The position numbers and the translations under genes were made by a program. Below are positions 17,784-25,339 of a stretch of DNA of 64,000 bases, in pieces. The stretch spans positions 1,240,001 to 1,304,000 of the forward strand of contig NZ_JAQLOI010000001.1 of NCBI RefSeq assembly GCF_028204155.1, written 5' to 3'. The DNA is from Vibrio algarum. GTDB lineage: Bacteria; Pseudomonadota; Gammaproteobacteria; Enterobacterales; Vibrionaceae. Under the pieces are notes generated by a model that did not search any database, had not been told where the DNA came from, and saw only the letters and a program-made list of their open reading frames with translations. Position 1 is the first letter of the stretch; each line of letters opens with the position of its first letter.

Positions 17784-19193
17784 CTAGTTCGGGTTACTTT
17801 GAAATAGAGCTTCAATCTCTTTAACTAAACGCTTGCCCTGACTGTTTAAGGGGATGTCGTCAAGAATACGATAACGGCGTGGGATAGCAATAGGCTCTAG
17901 CCATTGCCTAAGTGAATTTCTGATTTTAATCCAAAATTGTCCTCGACTAGTAGCGCTAAGTTGTTGGCGGCCATAGTCGTTTAATGTGATGACGGCTACT
18001 AATTCTAGTCTCATTGCTGTTTCAAGCGCTATTACGGCTGATTCTTCTATCCATTCCAATTTCTGAAGGCTATTTTCGACCTCTGCTAAGGAGACTCGTT
18101 TTTCTTCAATCTTGATGATGCGATCTGTCCGGCCTTTTAATAAAAAGGATCCATCATCAAATAACTCACACTGGTCAGTGGTTTGATACCAGTTCTCAGG
18201 ATCTATATGCCCGGATCTTAGCGCGATGCAACCTTCAGCATTTAGTTTTGCTTTGACATCGGGGAAGAGTTGCCACGGTGTCGATTCCTTATGCTGTTGC
18301 CGATAACCTATACCTCCAGTTTCAGTGCTGCCAAAGACTTCATATGGTAGAACCTCAAAAAGGGCCAACGTTTGTCCGGCAGCCTTTAATGACAAAGGCC
18401 CGCCAGAAGAGAAAACAGTATTATATTTGCAGCAGGTGGTTTCTGGGTCTAATCGTTTCAAAAGAGCCGGGCTACTTACCAATATAGAATTCTTGTCCGC
18501 GTGGCTGATGACTTGTTCTGGATAATCTAGGTTTTCTCTCGCAAAAGGGCGTTGAGTACAAATTGGCCAGAGGAGCCGGAATAGAAGCCCATAAATATGC
18601 TGGTGCGAAACCGTGCTTTGAATTCGGCAATTAGCTAATTCGCTTCCCCATATTTGTTCCAATTGAGTTATCTCATGATTGAAATGAAATAGTGTTTTCT
18701 TTATCGCTTTCGGTTTGCCACTAGTGCCGGATGTAAAAAGGGTAACGTTAACATCATTTAGTATCAATGCAGTAGAGAGTGTCGATTCTACAACTGAAGT
18801 TAACGATATAGACTCAAGGTTAACTACGTCAGTATTTTGTAGTGATATAGATTGAGATGAGAAAATCGCATTGTCGTGAATCAAGACATCAAATTCAGAG
18901 GATAGCTCGCGAATAGCTTCAGGCTGTTGGTTTCCTGGTAGGATTAATTCTTTTTTTGCGGAACTAAGTGCAAAGAAAATGACCGAGAACCAGTAACTAT
19001 CTTGGATGCATATTGCCCATCGCGCTTTAGGTTTTGTATTGAAAAATTTGACGAATGAATCTACGTCGCTGATAAAATTGATCCACGTTTTATTGCCTGC
19101 GTTGCCAAAAGCAAAAAGAGCATCTGTTTGGCGTTCTTGTTTCAATACTGTCGCGATTGAGCATAAAGGTGATGGCTTGATGTTATTTTTCAT
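17784..19193 (-). CDS. apeH: AMP-dependent acyl/aryl ligase (ApeH)
   Basis: An ANL-superfamily adenylating enzyme of 469 residues. The phosphate-binding loop is TLFTSGTSGKPKAIKKT at about 151-167, FGSTETGG serves as the A5-type motif, and TDRIIKIEEKRVSLAEVE holds the C-terminal hinge region. It should activate the aromatic starter acid with ATP and load it onto an acyl carrier protein. It overlaps apeG by 11 bp, which suggests coupled translation. Confidence 0.87.
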   Translation of the reverse strand: MKNNIKPSPLCSIATVLKQERQTDALFAFGNAGNKTWINFISDVDSFVKFFNTKPKARWAICIQDSYWFSVIFFALSSAKKELILPGNQQPEAIRELSSEFDVLIHDNAIFSSQSISLQNTDVVNLESISLTSVVESTLSTALILNDVNVTLFTSGTSGKPKAIKKTLFHFNHEITQLEQIWGSELANCRIQSTVSHQHIYGLLFRLLWPICTQRPFARENLDYPEQVISHADKNSILVSSPALLKRLDPETTCCKYNTVFSSGGPLSLKAAGQTLALFEVLPYEVFGSTETGGIGYRQQHKESTPWQLFPDVKAKLNAEGCIALRSGHIDPENWYQTTDQCELFDDGSFLLKGRTDRIIKIEEKRVSLAEVENSLQKLEWIEESAVIALETAMRLELVAVITLNDYGRQQLSATSRGQFWIKIRNSLRQWLEPIAIPRRYRILDDIPLNSQGKRLVKEIEALFQSNPN

Positions 19194-19770
19194 GAGTGCC
19201 TGTTTTGGTCGCTTTTGTCTTTTTTTGTACTTGTTTACGGATTATAAACTCAATAGAAAATAGTAACCCCATAGCGACATAGCTGATAAATCCATTATAT
19301 AGAGTCCAATATGAGAGAGGCATAAAGCAGGTTGATAACGCGATTGAGCCATTAATGATGAAGAAAACACACCATATTTTGGTGACGTTTCTTGTATATA
19401 CGATTGCTCTTGGGTCAAGATTGGGGTCTTGTAGTCGTGCAAAACGTTCAATCAAACTTTGCTCTTGAAACAAGCTTATCCCAAAGACAGTAAGGAGACA
19501 GGTACTGACTACGACCGGGTAATAGGTAAGCCATCCTTGTTGATTCAGTAATGCTCCGAGTGAAAGTAAGGCAATGCCAACACCGCCGGTAGCCCATGCT
19601 AGGTACTTAAGTTCTTTAAGCTTTGATTTTGAACCGGCGAGAATCCGAATGATAAATAAGAAAATAAGTACGGCAGCGATTGCTTCTATCCCGAGCTTTT
19701 CAATACCGAAGTAGACAGCAAATGGGTAGGCTAGAAGCAAAATTGCTGACAATATTGCCAGCAATTTCAT
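19183..19770 (-). CDS. apeG: Predicted inner-membrane protein of the APE locus (ApeG)
   Basis: A 195-residue hydrophobic protein with about six predicted membrane segments, beginning at the first residues (MKLLAILSAILLLAYPFAVY). I recognise no enzymatic motif. It corresponds in position to the small integral-membrane protein (COG4648-like) found in APE clusters. A role in membrane recruitment or lipid intermediate handling is conceivable but unproven. Its ATG overlaps the apeF stop (TAATG). Confidence 0.7.
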   Translation of the reverse strand: MKLLAILSAILLLAYPFAVYFGIEKLGIEAIAAVLIFLFIIRILAGSKSKLKELKYLAWATGGVGIALLSLGALLNQQGWLTYYPVVVSTCLLTVFGISLFQEQSLIERFARLQDPNLDPRAIVYTRNVTKIWCVFFIINGSIALSTCFMPLSYWTLYNGFISYVAMGLLFSIEFIIRKQVQKKTKATKTGTHEK

Positions 19771-20027
19771 TATTCTGCCTTAAGCAGTTCGTAGACTGAA
19801 TCTACGACATCTTGCACTGTTCGAACGGCCTTAAATTCGTCGGGTTTGATTTTTTTACCTGTAACGTTTTGAAGGTGAACAACTAAATCAACGGCATCGA
19901 TGCTATCTAAATCAAGCTCTTCGTATAATTTAGCCTCAGGTATAATTTCCGTTTGATCTATTTCAAACAGCTCGACCAGTGCGTCTGTTACCTGATTAAA
20001 AACATCTTGTTTGGTTACGTTTGTCAT
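19770..20027 (-). CDS. apeF: Acyl carrier protein (ApeF)
   Basis: An 85-residue acidic acyl carrier protein with the phosphopantetheine-attachment motif LDLDSIDAVDL and Ser42 as the modified serine. It is the second of two adjacent, dissimilar ACPs, consistent with a division of labour in which the starter and the growing chain are carried on different ACPs. It follows apeE by 15 bp. Confidence 0.9.
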   Translation of the reverse strand: MTNVTKQDVFNQVTDALVELFEIDQTEIIPEAKLYEELDLDSIDAVDLVVHLQNVTGKKIKPDEFKAVRTVQDVVDSVYELLKAE

Positions 20028-20042
20028 AATAGTTTCAATAAA

Positions 20043-20300
20043 TTAGCGAGTTTGAGAAGAAATGTAAGAAGCCAGGTTCGCAACTGAAGCAAAATGTTGG
20101 CGCGTGTTGTTGTCGTCAGCATCTATGATAATGTTAAATTTTTTCTTAATCGCCAAACCGAGTTCTAATGCATCGATTGAGTCAAGACCCAAACCATCAC
20201 CGAATAGCGGCGCATCGATTTCAATATCATCAATTCCAATATCTTCCAGATTTAATGCGTCTATAATTAATTGCTTAATTTCTGTATGTAAATTTTCCAC
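20043..20300 (-). CDS. apeE: Acyl carrier protein (ApeE)
   Basis: An 85-residue acyl carrier protein with the attachment motif GLGLDSIDALELGLAI and Ser41 as the modified serine. It is only distantly similar to the neighbouring ApeF outside the DSID core. It should carry polyene intermediates for ApeO/ApeC, ApeQ and ApeI. A phosphopantetheinyl transferase gene is not seen in the window, so activation probably depends on one elsewhere. Confidence 0.9.
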   Translation of the reverse strand: MENLHTEIKQLIIDALNLEDIGIDDIEIDAPLFGDGLGLDSIDALELGLAIKKKFNIIIDADDNNTRQHFASVANLASYISSQTR

Positions 20301-20338
20301 TATGACCTGCTTATTATTGATTAAAGGATTAAATCCTC

Positions 20339-21120
20339 TTATTTTTCAAATAGTACTTCTTCAAAATGTTTGTTTAAATTTCTTGCGGCTGATGCATTGG
20401 AATTAGCCTGTTGAAGAAATGGACCAATCGCTATTTTACCTCTCACTTCGACATGAAAAAAGGGCTTAGTTGTAGGAACTTGGTACCATTTTGCATTTTT
20501 GGTCAAAAAACTGGGTTTTACAGTGATATGAATGACTCTCATATCTACTTTTGTACGGACGGCAATTTGCGCTGCCCCCTTTGTAGTTTAGATGGTTTAC
20601 CTGGGATGGTTCTTGTACCCTCGGGAAAGATTAACAGAACATTATCATTTGAGAACTTCTCATTGCACTGTGCAAATAGTTCTTCCGGCTCTTTGTTTGG
20701 GATGTAGCCAGCGGCTTGAACTATACGCTTTATGAAGGGGTTGTCCCATATTGCGGCTTTGACTAAACAATCGCATTGCTTTAGTTGAGAAGCAATCAAA
20801 ACATAATCGATAAGACTAGGGTGATTGGCTACAATTAAGCAGCCTTTATCTTGTTTTAATTTTTCTGCTCCAGTGATTTTATAATCAATAGCTCCAGTAA
20901 ACTTCATAATCTTACAAAACAGATCAAACGTGATTTGTATAAGGCGTTGAACCCGAGACTCACTGCATTGTTTGTTTTTGGACAACAACTGGATGATAGG
21001 AACTAAGATAAAACTTAGAATAAGTCCGCCAATGCCAAAAAGAGCAAAGCAAAAACCAGTACTGAATATACGCCAGCACTGGTCCACTTTTAACCAGATT
21101 TGATGTAACAAATTACTCAC
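20339..21120 (-). pseudogene. apeD: 1-acylglycerol-3-phosphate O-acyltransferase-like (ApeD), frameshifted
   Basis: The 191-residue 5' frame has two N-terminal membrane segments, the acyltransferase motif NHPSLIDY (the HX4D block) and FPEGTRT. It then turns into KLQRGQRKLPSVQK and stops. Adding one base to the C5 run at 20575-20579 gives LQRGAAQIAVRTKVDMRVIH and continues to the stop at 20339. The repaired protein has 260 residues, normal for a PlsC-like enzyme. It probably acylates the APE conjugate or anchor at the inner membrane. A separate start at 20542 lies in the middle of the domain and is not a real gene. Confidence 0.82.
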
Positions 21121-21865
21121 TTTTATGCCAACCCCATAAGATGCGTTTAGAATAGATATTCCATGAGTGACTGTTGGTTAGCAAATGCTTAAAGCATTCG
21201 ATTGATTGAGGGAGTAAAGTATCGTTTTTAGTCGTTAGTTGGTTATTATTGTTGCTTTGCCATGTCACGTTAAATGCTGTACCTGCTGAGATGACCAAGC
21301 CTACAGCGTATGTTGCAAAGAGCTCGGATTCAAACTCTTTGTATTCATTAGGCAGTGGAGCATCAAAATCGACTAACAGTACTTTTTTCTTCGTTAATTC
21401 GGGTTCAGATAAATAGGTGAACGATTCGATTAATGCTTGCTGAAAGGTATCTTGACCTGCGGCAAGCGAAGTGACAGGGATAGCCTGCTTAGTGGCAATA
21501 GTCGTTAATCCTGCTGCCGTGTTATGGACGGATTGGGAAAATGCCATAGGCGATGCGTCATCTCCAACTAATATAGATTTTATTAGCTCCACAGTCCTTG
21601 GCAGTTCACCATGTCGACTAGAAAAAACAATATAGCCAATATCGTGTTGTTCTATTAATTCTAGTGCCACTTGAACCGCTATTTTACTCAGAGGACTCAT
21701 CCGTCTGCGCATCATTGCAGGGATATGATTAACGGGAGTTTTGTTAGAGGAACTAAACTCCGAATCGTTTAACCACGCTTTCCAGTCATCTGCTGACGAG
21801 AGGCTTTCGCAAAGCGCATAATATTGGTCCACTGTAAAATTGATAATATTTTTATTATTAGTCAT
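21113..21865 (-). CDS. apeC: Beta-ketoacyl synthase-like chain length factor (ApeC)
   Basis: A 250-residue N-terminal ketosynthase-like domain without an active-site cysteine: the corresponding stretch reads SLAAGQDTFQQALIES. This fits the shortened, non-catalytic partner (chain length factor) described for APE systems, where it forms a heterodimer with the ketosynthase ApeO. It is the first gene of the long minus-strand operon and overlaps apeD by 8 bp. No strong ribosome site precedes the ATG, so the exact start is a little uncertain. Confidence 0.75.
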   Translation of the reverse strand: MTNNKNIINFTVDQYYALCESLSSADDWKAWLNDSEFSSSNKTPVNHIPAMMRRRMSPLSKIAVQVALELIEQHDIGYIVFSSRHGELPRTVELIKSILVGDDASPMAFSQSVHNTAAGLTTIATKQAIPVTSLAAGQDTFQQALIESFTYLSEPELTKKKVLLVDFDAPLPNEYKEFESELFATYAVGLVISAGTAFNVTWQSNNNNQLTTKNDTLLPQSIECFKHLLTNSHSWNIYSKRILWGWHKSE

Positions 21866-21871
21866 ATACTG

Positions 21872-21900
21872 TTGATTTGTGTGGGTACTATCTTAATACT
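21872..21900 (+). promoter_or_regulatory. Candidate sigma-70 promoter of the divergent APE accessory genes
   Basis: TTGATT (21872-21877) and AATACT (21895-21900) are 17 bp apart in the short divergent space between apeC and the lipoprotein gene. The fit to consensus is moderate. The oppositely directed operon promoter should also lie here but could not be picked out. Confidence 0.35.
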
Positions 21901-21946
21901 ATGCCTGATGTTTTTAATTTTTGACTGGTTTACAGGAGTAGTAACG

Positions 21947-22342
21947 ATGAAATTTCTTAAGATATTTGTATCTCTAATCTTTGTGTTAGTTCTTGCTGGC
22001 TGTGGTCGCGTTCAGCCTATCATGGACGTTGAGAATACCCCAGTTGCTTATGATCTTCAAAAGAAACAAGTGAAGATGGCGATTATTGATTCAGCTGTAA
22101 GTCGCGGTTGGGTCGTAAAAAAAGCAGAAAGTAATGAAGTTGAACTCGAGTTCATGGCTCGTACTCATAAAGCGACCATCCGAGTGCCATATTCGGAAAA
22201 GTTTTTTTCTATCTTGTATGTTAGTTCTGAGAACTTAAAAGCAGACGCTAAAGGAAATATTCACCGCAATTATAACCGGTGGGTAAATAATTTGAACGTT
22301 GATATTCAGAAGAAGATATCTGTCATTGCTAATTCAAATTAA
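21947..22342 (+). CDS. Small lipoprotein of the APE locus
   Basis: A 131-residue protein starting at the ATG preceded by CAGGAGTAGTAACG. The frame is open further upstream, but that part overlaps the apeC start and lacks a signal. The N-terminal signal peptide ends in the lipobox VLAGC, so the product is a lipoprotein. The mature part is basic, with no enzymatic motif that I recognise. Its divergent position next to apeC suggests that it belongs to the APE locus (possibly the gene called apeA elsewhere, but I cannot verify that). Confidence 0.7.
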   Translation: MKFLKIFVSLIFVLVLAGCGRVQPIMDVENTPVAYDLQKKQVKMAIIDSAVSRGWVVKKAESNEVELEFMARTHKATIRVPYSEKFFSILYVSSENLKADAKGNIHRNYNRWVNNLNVDIQKKISVIANSN

Positions 22343-22386
22343 ACAAAATTTCTATCATTGTATTAAGTAACTAATTAGGTCTATTT

Positions 22387-23454
22387 GTGTCAAATTTTAC
22401 TAAAGATCCATTTAACGCTCTAGAAGCGAAAACTGAAGCTCAAAAACTCGCTTTTGCGCCTATAGTATTTCACACAGCAAGAACATTAAGAGATTTGGGC
22501 ATACTCAAGGTTCTCGATGATGCGGGAGAGAGTGGACTGGATGCTGTTGCGATAGCGGACCGTTCGAAAGTATCAGAATATGGTGTCAAGGTATTGTTAG
22601 ATATGGCCATTAGCGCGAATATCGTGCTTTGGAATAAACCGAATTATATTTTGGCTAACCTTGGTCACTTTATTTTTCATGATGGGATGACTAATGCTAA
22701 CTTGGATTTTACAGCGGATGTTTGTTACGCAGCGATGATGCACCTGACCGAAGCAATCAAAGAAGGTACACCTGCTGGGTTGAAAGAGTTAGGAGACTGG
22801 GAGACGATTTATCAAGGCCTTTCCAAACTCCCTGAAAAAGCAAAAGAGAGTTGGTTTGCGTTTGACCATTTTTATTCAGATCGTTCGTTTCCAATATTGT
22901 TAGATACGGTTTTTGCGGCTAAACCAAAACATCTTGTTGATATTGGCGGTAACACGGGCAAATGGGCTATGCAGTGCTGTCGTTATGACAGCGAGGTTAA
23001 GGTTACTATCGTCGACTTACCGCAACAGCTTGAGATGGCCATGAAAAATGCTGAGGAAAATGGTTTTCAAGAACGAATCTCACCATACCCAGCGAATATG
23101 CTCGATAAGCAGCAGAGTCTACCTTCAGGCGCTGACGTTTGGTGGATGAGTCAATTTTTAGATTGTTTTTCTCCTATGGAAATACTGAATATTCTGAAGA
23201 AAGTTCGTAATACAATGGACCAAAACGCGACTGTTTATATATTGGAGTTGTTTTGGGATGCACAAAAGTATGATGCTGCGTCGTATAGCTTGAATGCAAC
23301 GTCACTCTATTTTACTTGTTTAGCAAATGGTAATAGCCGCTTTTATCGTAGTGAAGACTTTTTGGAGATAGTCCAAGAAGCAGGGTTTGCTGTTGAAAAA
23401 CGTACTGACGATATTGGCCTTGGGCATACGTTGCTGAAACTTGTCGCCGCTTAA
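22387..23454 (+). CDS. SAM-dependent O-methyltransferase of the APE locus
   Basis: A 355-residue class I methyltransferase with a GTG start preceded by AATTAGG. The N-terminal winged-helix-like dimerisation region (LRDLGILKVLDD) is followed by the SAM-binding motif HLVDIGGNTGKWAMQCC at about residue 187. The acidic loop TIVDLPQQLEMA binds the ribose. This architecture is that of small-molecule O-methyltransferases. Methylation of the polyene aromatic head group is the likely job and matches the methyltransferase (ApeB) of other APE clusters. It lies 44 bp after the lipoprotein gene. Confidence 0.82.
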   Translation: MSNFTKDPFNALEAKTEAQKLAFAPIVFHTARTLRDLGILKVLDDAGESGLDAVAIADRSKVSEYGVKVLLDMAISANIVLWNKPNYILANLGHFIFHDGMTNANLDFTADVCYAAMMHLTEAIKEGTPAGLKELGDWETIYQGLSKLPEKAKESWFAFDHFYSDRSFPILLDTVFAAKPKHLVDIGGNTGKWAMQCCRYDSEVKVTIVDLPQQLEMAMKNAEENGFQERISPYPANMLDKQQSLPSGADVWWMSQFLDCFSPMEILNILKKVRNTMDQNATVYILELFWDAQKYDAASYSLNATSLYFTCLANGNSRFYRSEDFLEIVQEAGFAVEKRTDDIGLGHTLLKLVAA

Positions 23455-23487
23455 ACGAATATGAACTAAAGCTGAGCAACGTCTGAA

Positions 23488-24729
23488 ATGAAAAGTGAAA
23501 AAAGACAAGTCGTCATTATTGGTGCTGGGCCTTCCGGTTCGATAGCTGCATCCCTGCTTAAGCAGAAAGGCTTGGATATTGTTGTTATTGAAAAGGAGGT
23601 TTTTCCTCGCTTTTCAATAGGTGAAAGCCTACTTCCGGCCTGTATGGAACTGATAGAACTCGCAGGGATGGAGGATGCCGTCGCTGCAGCCGGTTTTCAG
23701 TATAAAGATGGTGCTGCCTTTCGATTGGGTAATCAATATCAAGAATTTAATTTTGAAGATAAATTCACCGAAGGCCCTGGTACGACATTTCAAGTGCAAA
23801 GAGCAAACTTTGATAAGGTCTTAGCCGATGAAGCTCAAAAACAAGGAGTAGAGATTCGATTTTTGCATGAGTTGCAATCCATCGAAGTATTGGACGAATG
23901 CTCTATTTTGTCAGTAACAAATGAACTAGGAGAAATGTACCAAATTGATGCTGATTTTGTGTTAGATGCCAGCGGTTTTGGCCGCGTTTTACCTAAGTTA
24001 TTGGCGTTAGAAACACCGTCAGGATTGCCACCAAGACAAGCAATTTTTACTCATATCGAAGACAATATTGATAGTAGTTTGAACAAGCCTTATTACGATA
24101 GGAATAAGATCCTAGTGACTGTCCATCCGGATAACAGAGATGTATGGTATTGGTTAATTCCTTTCGCAAATGGGTGTTGTTCACTCGGTGTAGTAGGAGA
24201 ACCCGAGATATTCGAAAGATATGGTGATGATAACCTTAGTGTGTTGAAAAAAATGGTTGGTGAAGCACCTGAGTTAGCCGAGTTATTATCTAACGCAGCG
24301 TTTGTTAATGATGCCAACGCAATAGTCGGATATTCCGCGAATGTAAGTACTCTTGCAACGAAAAGGTTTGCCTTGTTAGGTAATGCTGGCGAGTTTTTAG
24401 ACCCTGTGTTCTCTTCTGGTGTAACCATTGCCATGAAGTCAGCCAAGTTAGCGGCAGACTGTGTTGAAAAGCAGTGTTTGGGTCATATTGTTGACTGGGA
24501 TATGGAGTATTCTAACCCACTTAAAATAGGGGTAGATGCCTTTAGAACGTATGTGGACGGTTGGTATTCGGGTAAGTTGCAACACGTCATTTTTTATGAA
24601 AATGCAAACCCGAGGATCAAGCAGATGATTTGTGCAATTTTAGCGGGTTATGCTTGGGATACCAATAACCCCTATGTAAAAGAGTCTGATAAAAGGCTTA
24701 ATACTTTAGCGGAAATTTGCAGTGATTAA
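23488..24729 (+). CDS. FAD-dependent oxidoreductase (halogenase/geranylgeranyl-reductase type)
   Basis: A 413-residue flavoprotein. The dinucleotide-binding motif is VVIIGAGPSGSIAASLL at the N-terminus (GxGxxG), and the second FAD motif FALLGNAGEFLDPVFSSG is near residue 295. The overall pattern (PRFSIGESLLPA) fits the tryptophan-halogenase-like monooxygenase/reductase family. A hydroxylation, desaturation or halogenation of the aryl head is plausible, but I see no clear halogenase WxWxIP motif, so a halogenase is not supported. It lies 33 bp after the methyltransferase gene, in the same operon. Confidence 0.75.
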   Translation: MKSEKRQVVIIGAGPSGSIAASLLKQKGLDIVVIEKEVFPRFSIGESLLPACMELIELAGMEDAVAAAGFQYKDGAAFRLGNQYQEFNFEDKFTEGPGTTFQVQRANFDKVLADEAQKQGVEIRFLHELQSIEVLDECSILSVTNELGEMYQIDADFVLDASGFGRVLPKLLALETPSGLPPRQAIFTHIEDNIDSSLNKPYYDRNKILVTVHPDNRDVWYWLIPFANGCCSLGVVGEPEIFERYGDDNLSVLKKMVGEAPELAELLSNAAFVNDANAIVGYSANVSTLATKRFALLGNAGEFLDPVFSSGVTIAMKSAKLAADCVEKQCLGHIVDWDMEYSNPLKIGVDAFRTYVDGWYSGKLQHVIFYENANPRIKQMICAILAGYAWDTNNPYVKESDKRLNTLAEICSD

Positions 24730-24740
24730 TTGGTAAGTTA

Positions 24741-24788
24741 AATGTGACATAAAAAAAGCAGCGTTAGCTGCTTTTTTTATGTCACATT
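24741..24788. terminator. Long perfect-stem terminator after the APE accessory operon
   Basis: A perfect 22-bp inverted repeat with the loop GTTA. The GCAGC/GCTGC core is followed by a T7 tract on the plus strand, and the mirrored A7 allows action in both directions. The flanking ATGTGACAT / ATGTCACAT extends the stem beyond a normal terminator. Confidence 0.85.
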
Positions 24789-25019
24789 GCAAATGTTAAT
24801 GGGTGTAGACAGTTTGGAATGAGTCGTGAAAACTATTTGTTATCAAATTTGGAATAAACTCCCCAAAAACAAATTACACATCAAATAAATGTTCAAGTAC
24901 CTATTTGGTATTATTCTGGTCAATTCTCAGCAATGATAATGTTGTCAATTCAGCAAAGTATCGATGGTAAGGTAATGTCATTGAGGTTCAATTAATCAAT
25001 TGATTTTTTTATAAAGAAG
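24789..25019. other. Intergenic stretch with no recognisable element
   Basis: The 231 bp between the APE terminator and tRNA-Arg are AT-rich and contain no ORF of convincing length, no duplicated tRNA end and no repeat that I can see. Confidence 0.5.
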
Positions 25020-25095
25020 TGGCGTCCCCTACAGGATTCGAACCTGTGTCTAAGACTTAGGAGGTCCTTGTTCTATCCAGCTGAACTAAGGGGAC
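25020..25095 (-). tRNA. tRNA-Arg (anticodon CCT)
   Basis: The minus-strand cloverleaf folds with acceptor stem GTCCCCT/AGGGGAC, D arm TTCAGCTGGATAGAA, anticodon stem AGGAC/GTCTT around the loop CTCCTAA, and T-arm loop TTCGAAT. The discriminator is G and CCA is encoded. The CCT anticodon decodes AGG. This tRNA is a frequent integration site for mobile elements in gamma-proteobacteria, but no second copy of its 3' end was seen in the window. Confidence 0.95.
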
Positions 25096-25108
25096 GTGTT
25101 ATCCCCTG

Positions 25109-25137
25109 ATTATATAAGTATTTTTTATAAATTCTAT
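25109..25137 (-). promoter_or_regulatory. Probable promoter of tRNA-Arg
   Basis: On the minus strand the -10 box TATAAT (25109-25114) lies 13 bp before the tRNA 5' end, followed by a G-rich discriminator CAGGGG. The -35 position at 17-bp spacing reads ATAGAA, a poor match. Confidence 0.45.
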
Positions 25138-25339
25138 GGCTTTGTTGTTTTTGACTGTTTAAGTGCGTGAATTACGAGCGATTTACGCAAACTTTCAAGA
25201 ACTGACCTAAAATGCAATTGCAGTATCAATGCAAGGCTGGAGAAGCAAAAAGGTACACATATCACGTTTTAAATTTAACTTTTAATGAAATTTAAGATTC
25301 GGTCGTTACAAAATTGAATGAACAACAGTGGAAAACTAT

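Noticed and set aside
20339..20542. Separate small gene after apeD
   Set aside because: Its sequence is the natural C-terminal part of the acyltransferase once one base is restored, and its ATG lies inside the domain.
17192..20579. Phase variation through G/C runs in apeJ and apeD
   Set aside because: The runs are only four and five bases long, below the length at which slippage normally gives switching.
25020..25095. tRNA-Arg as attachment site of an integrated island carrying the APE locus
   Set aside because: No integrase gene and no second copy of the tRNA 3' end was found on either side of the APE locus.
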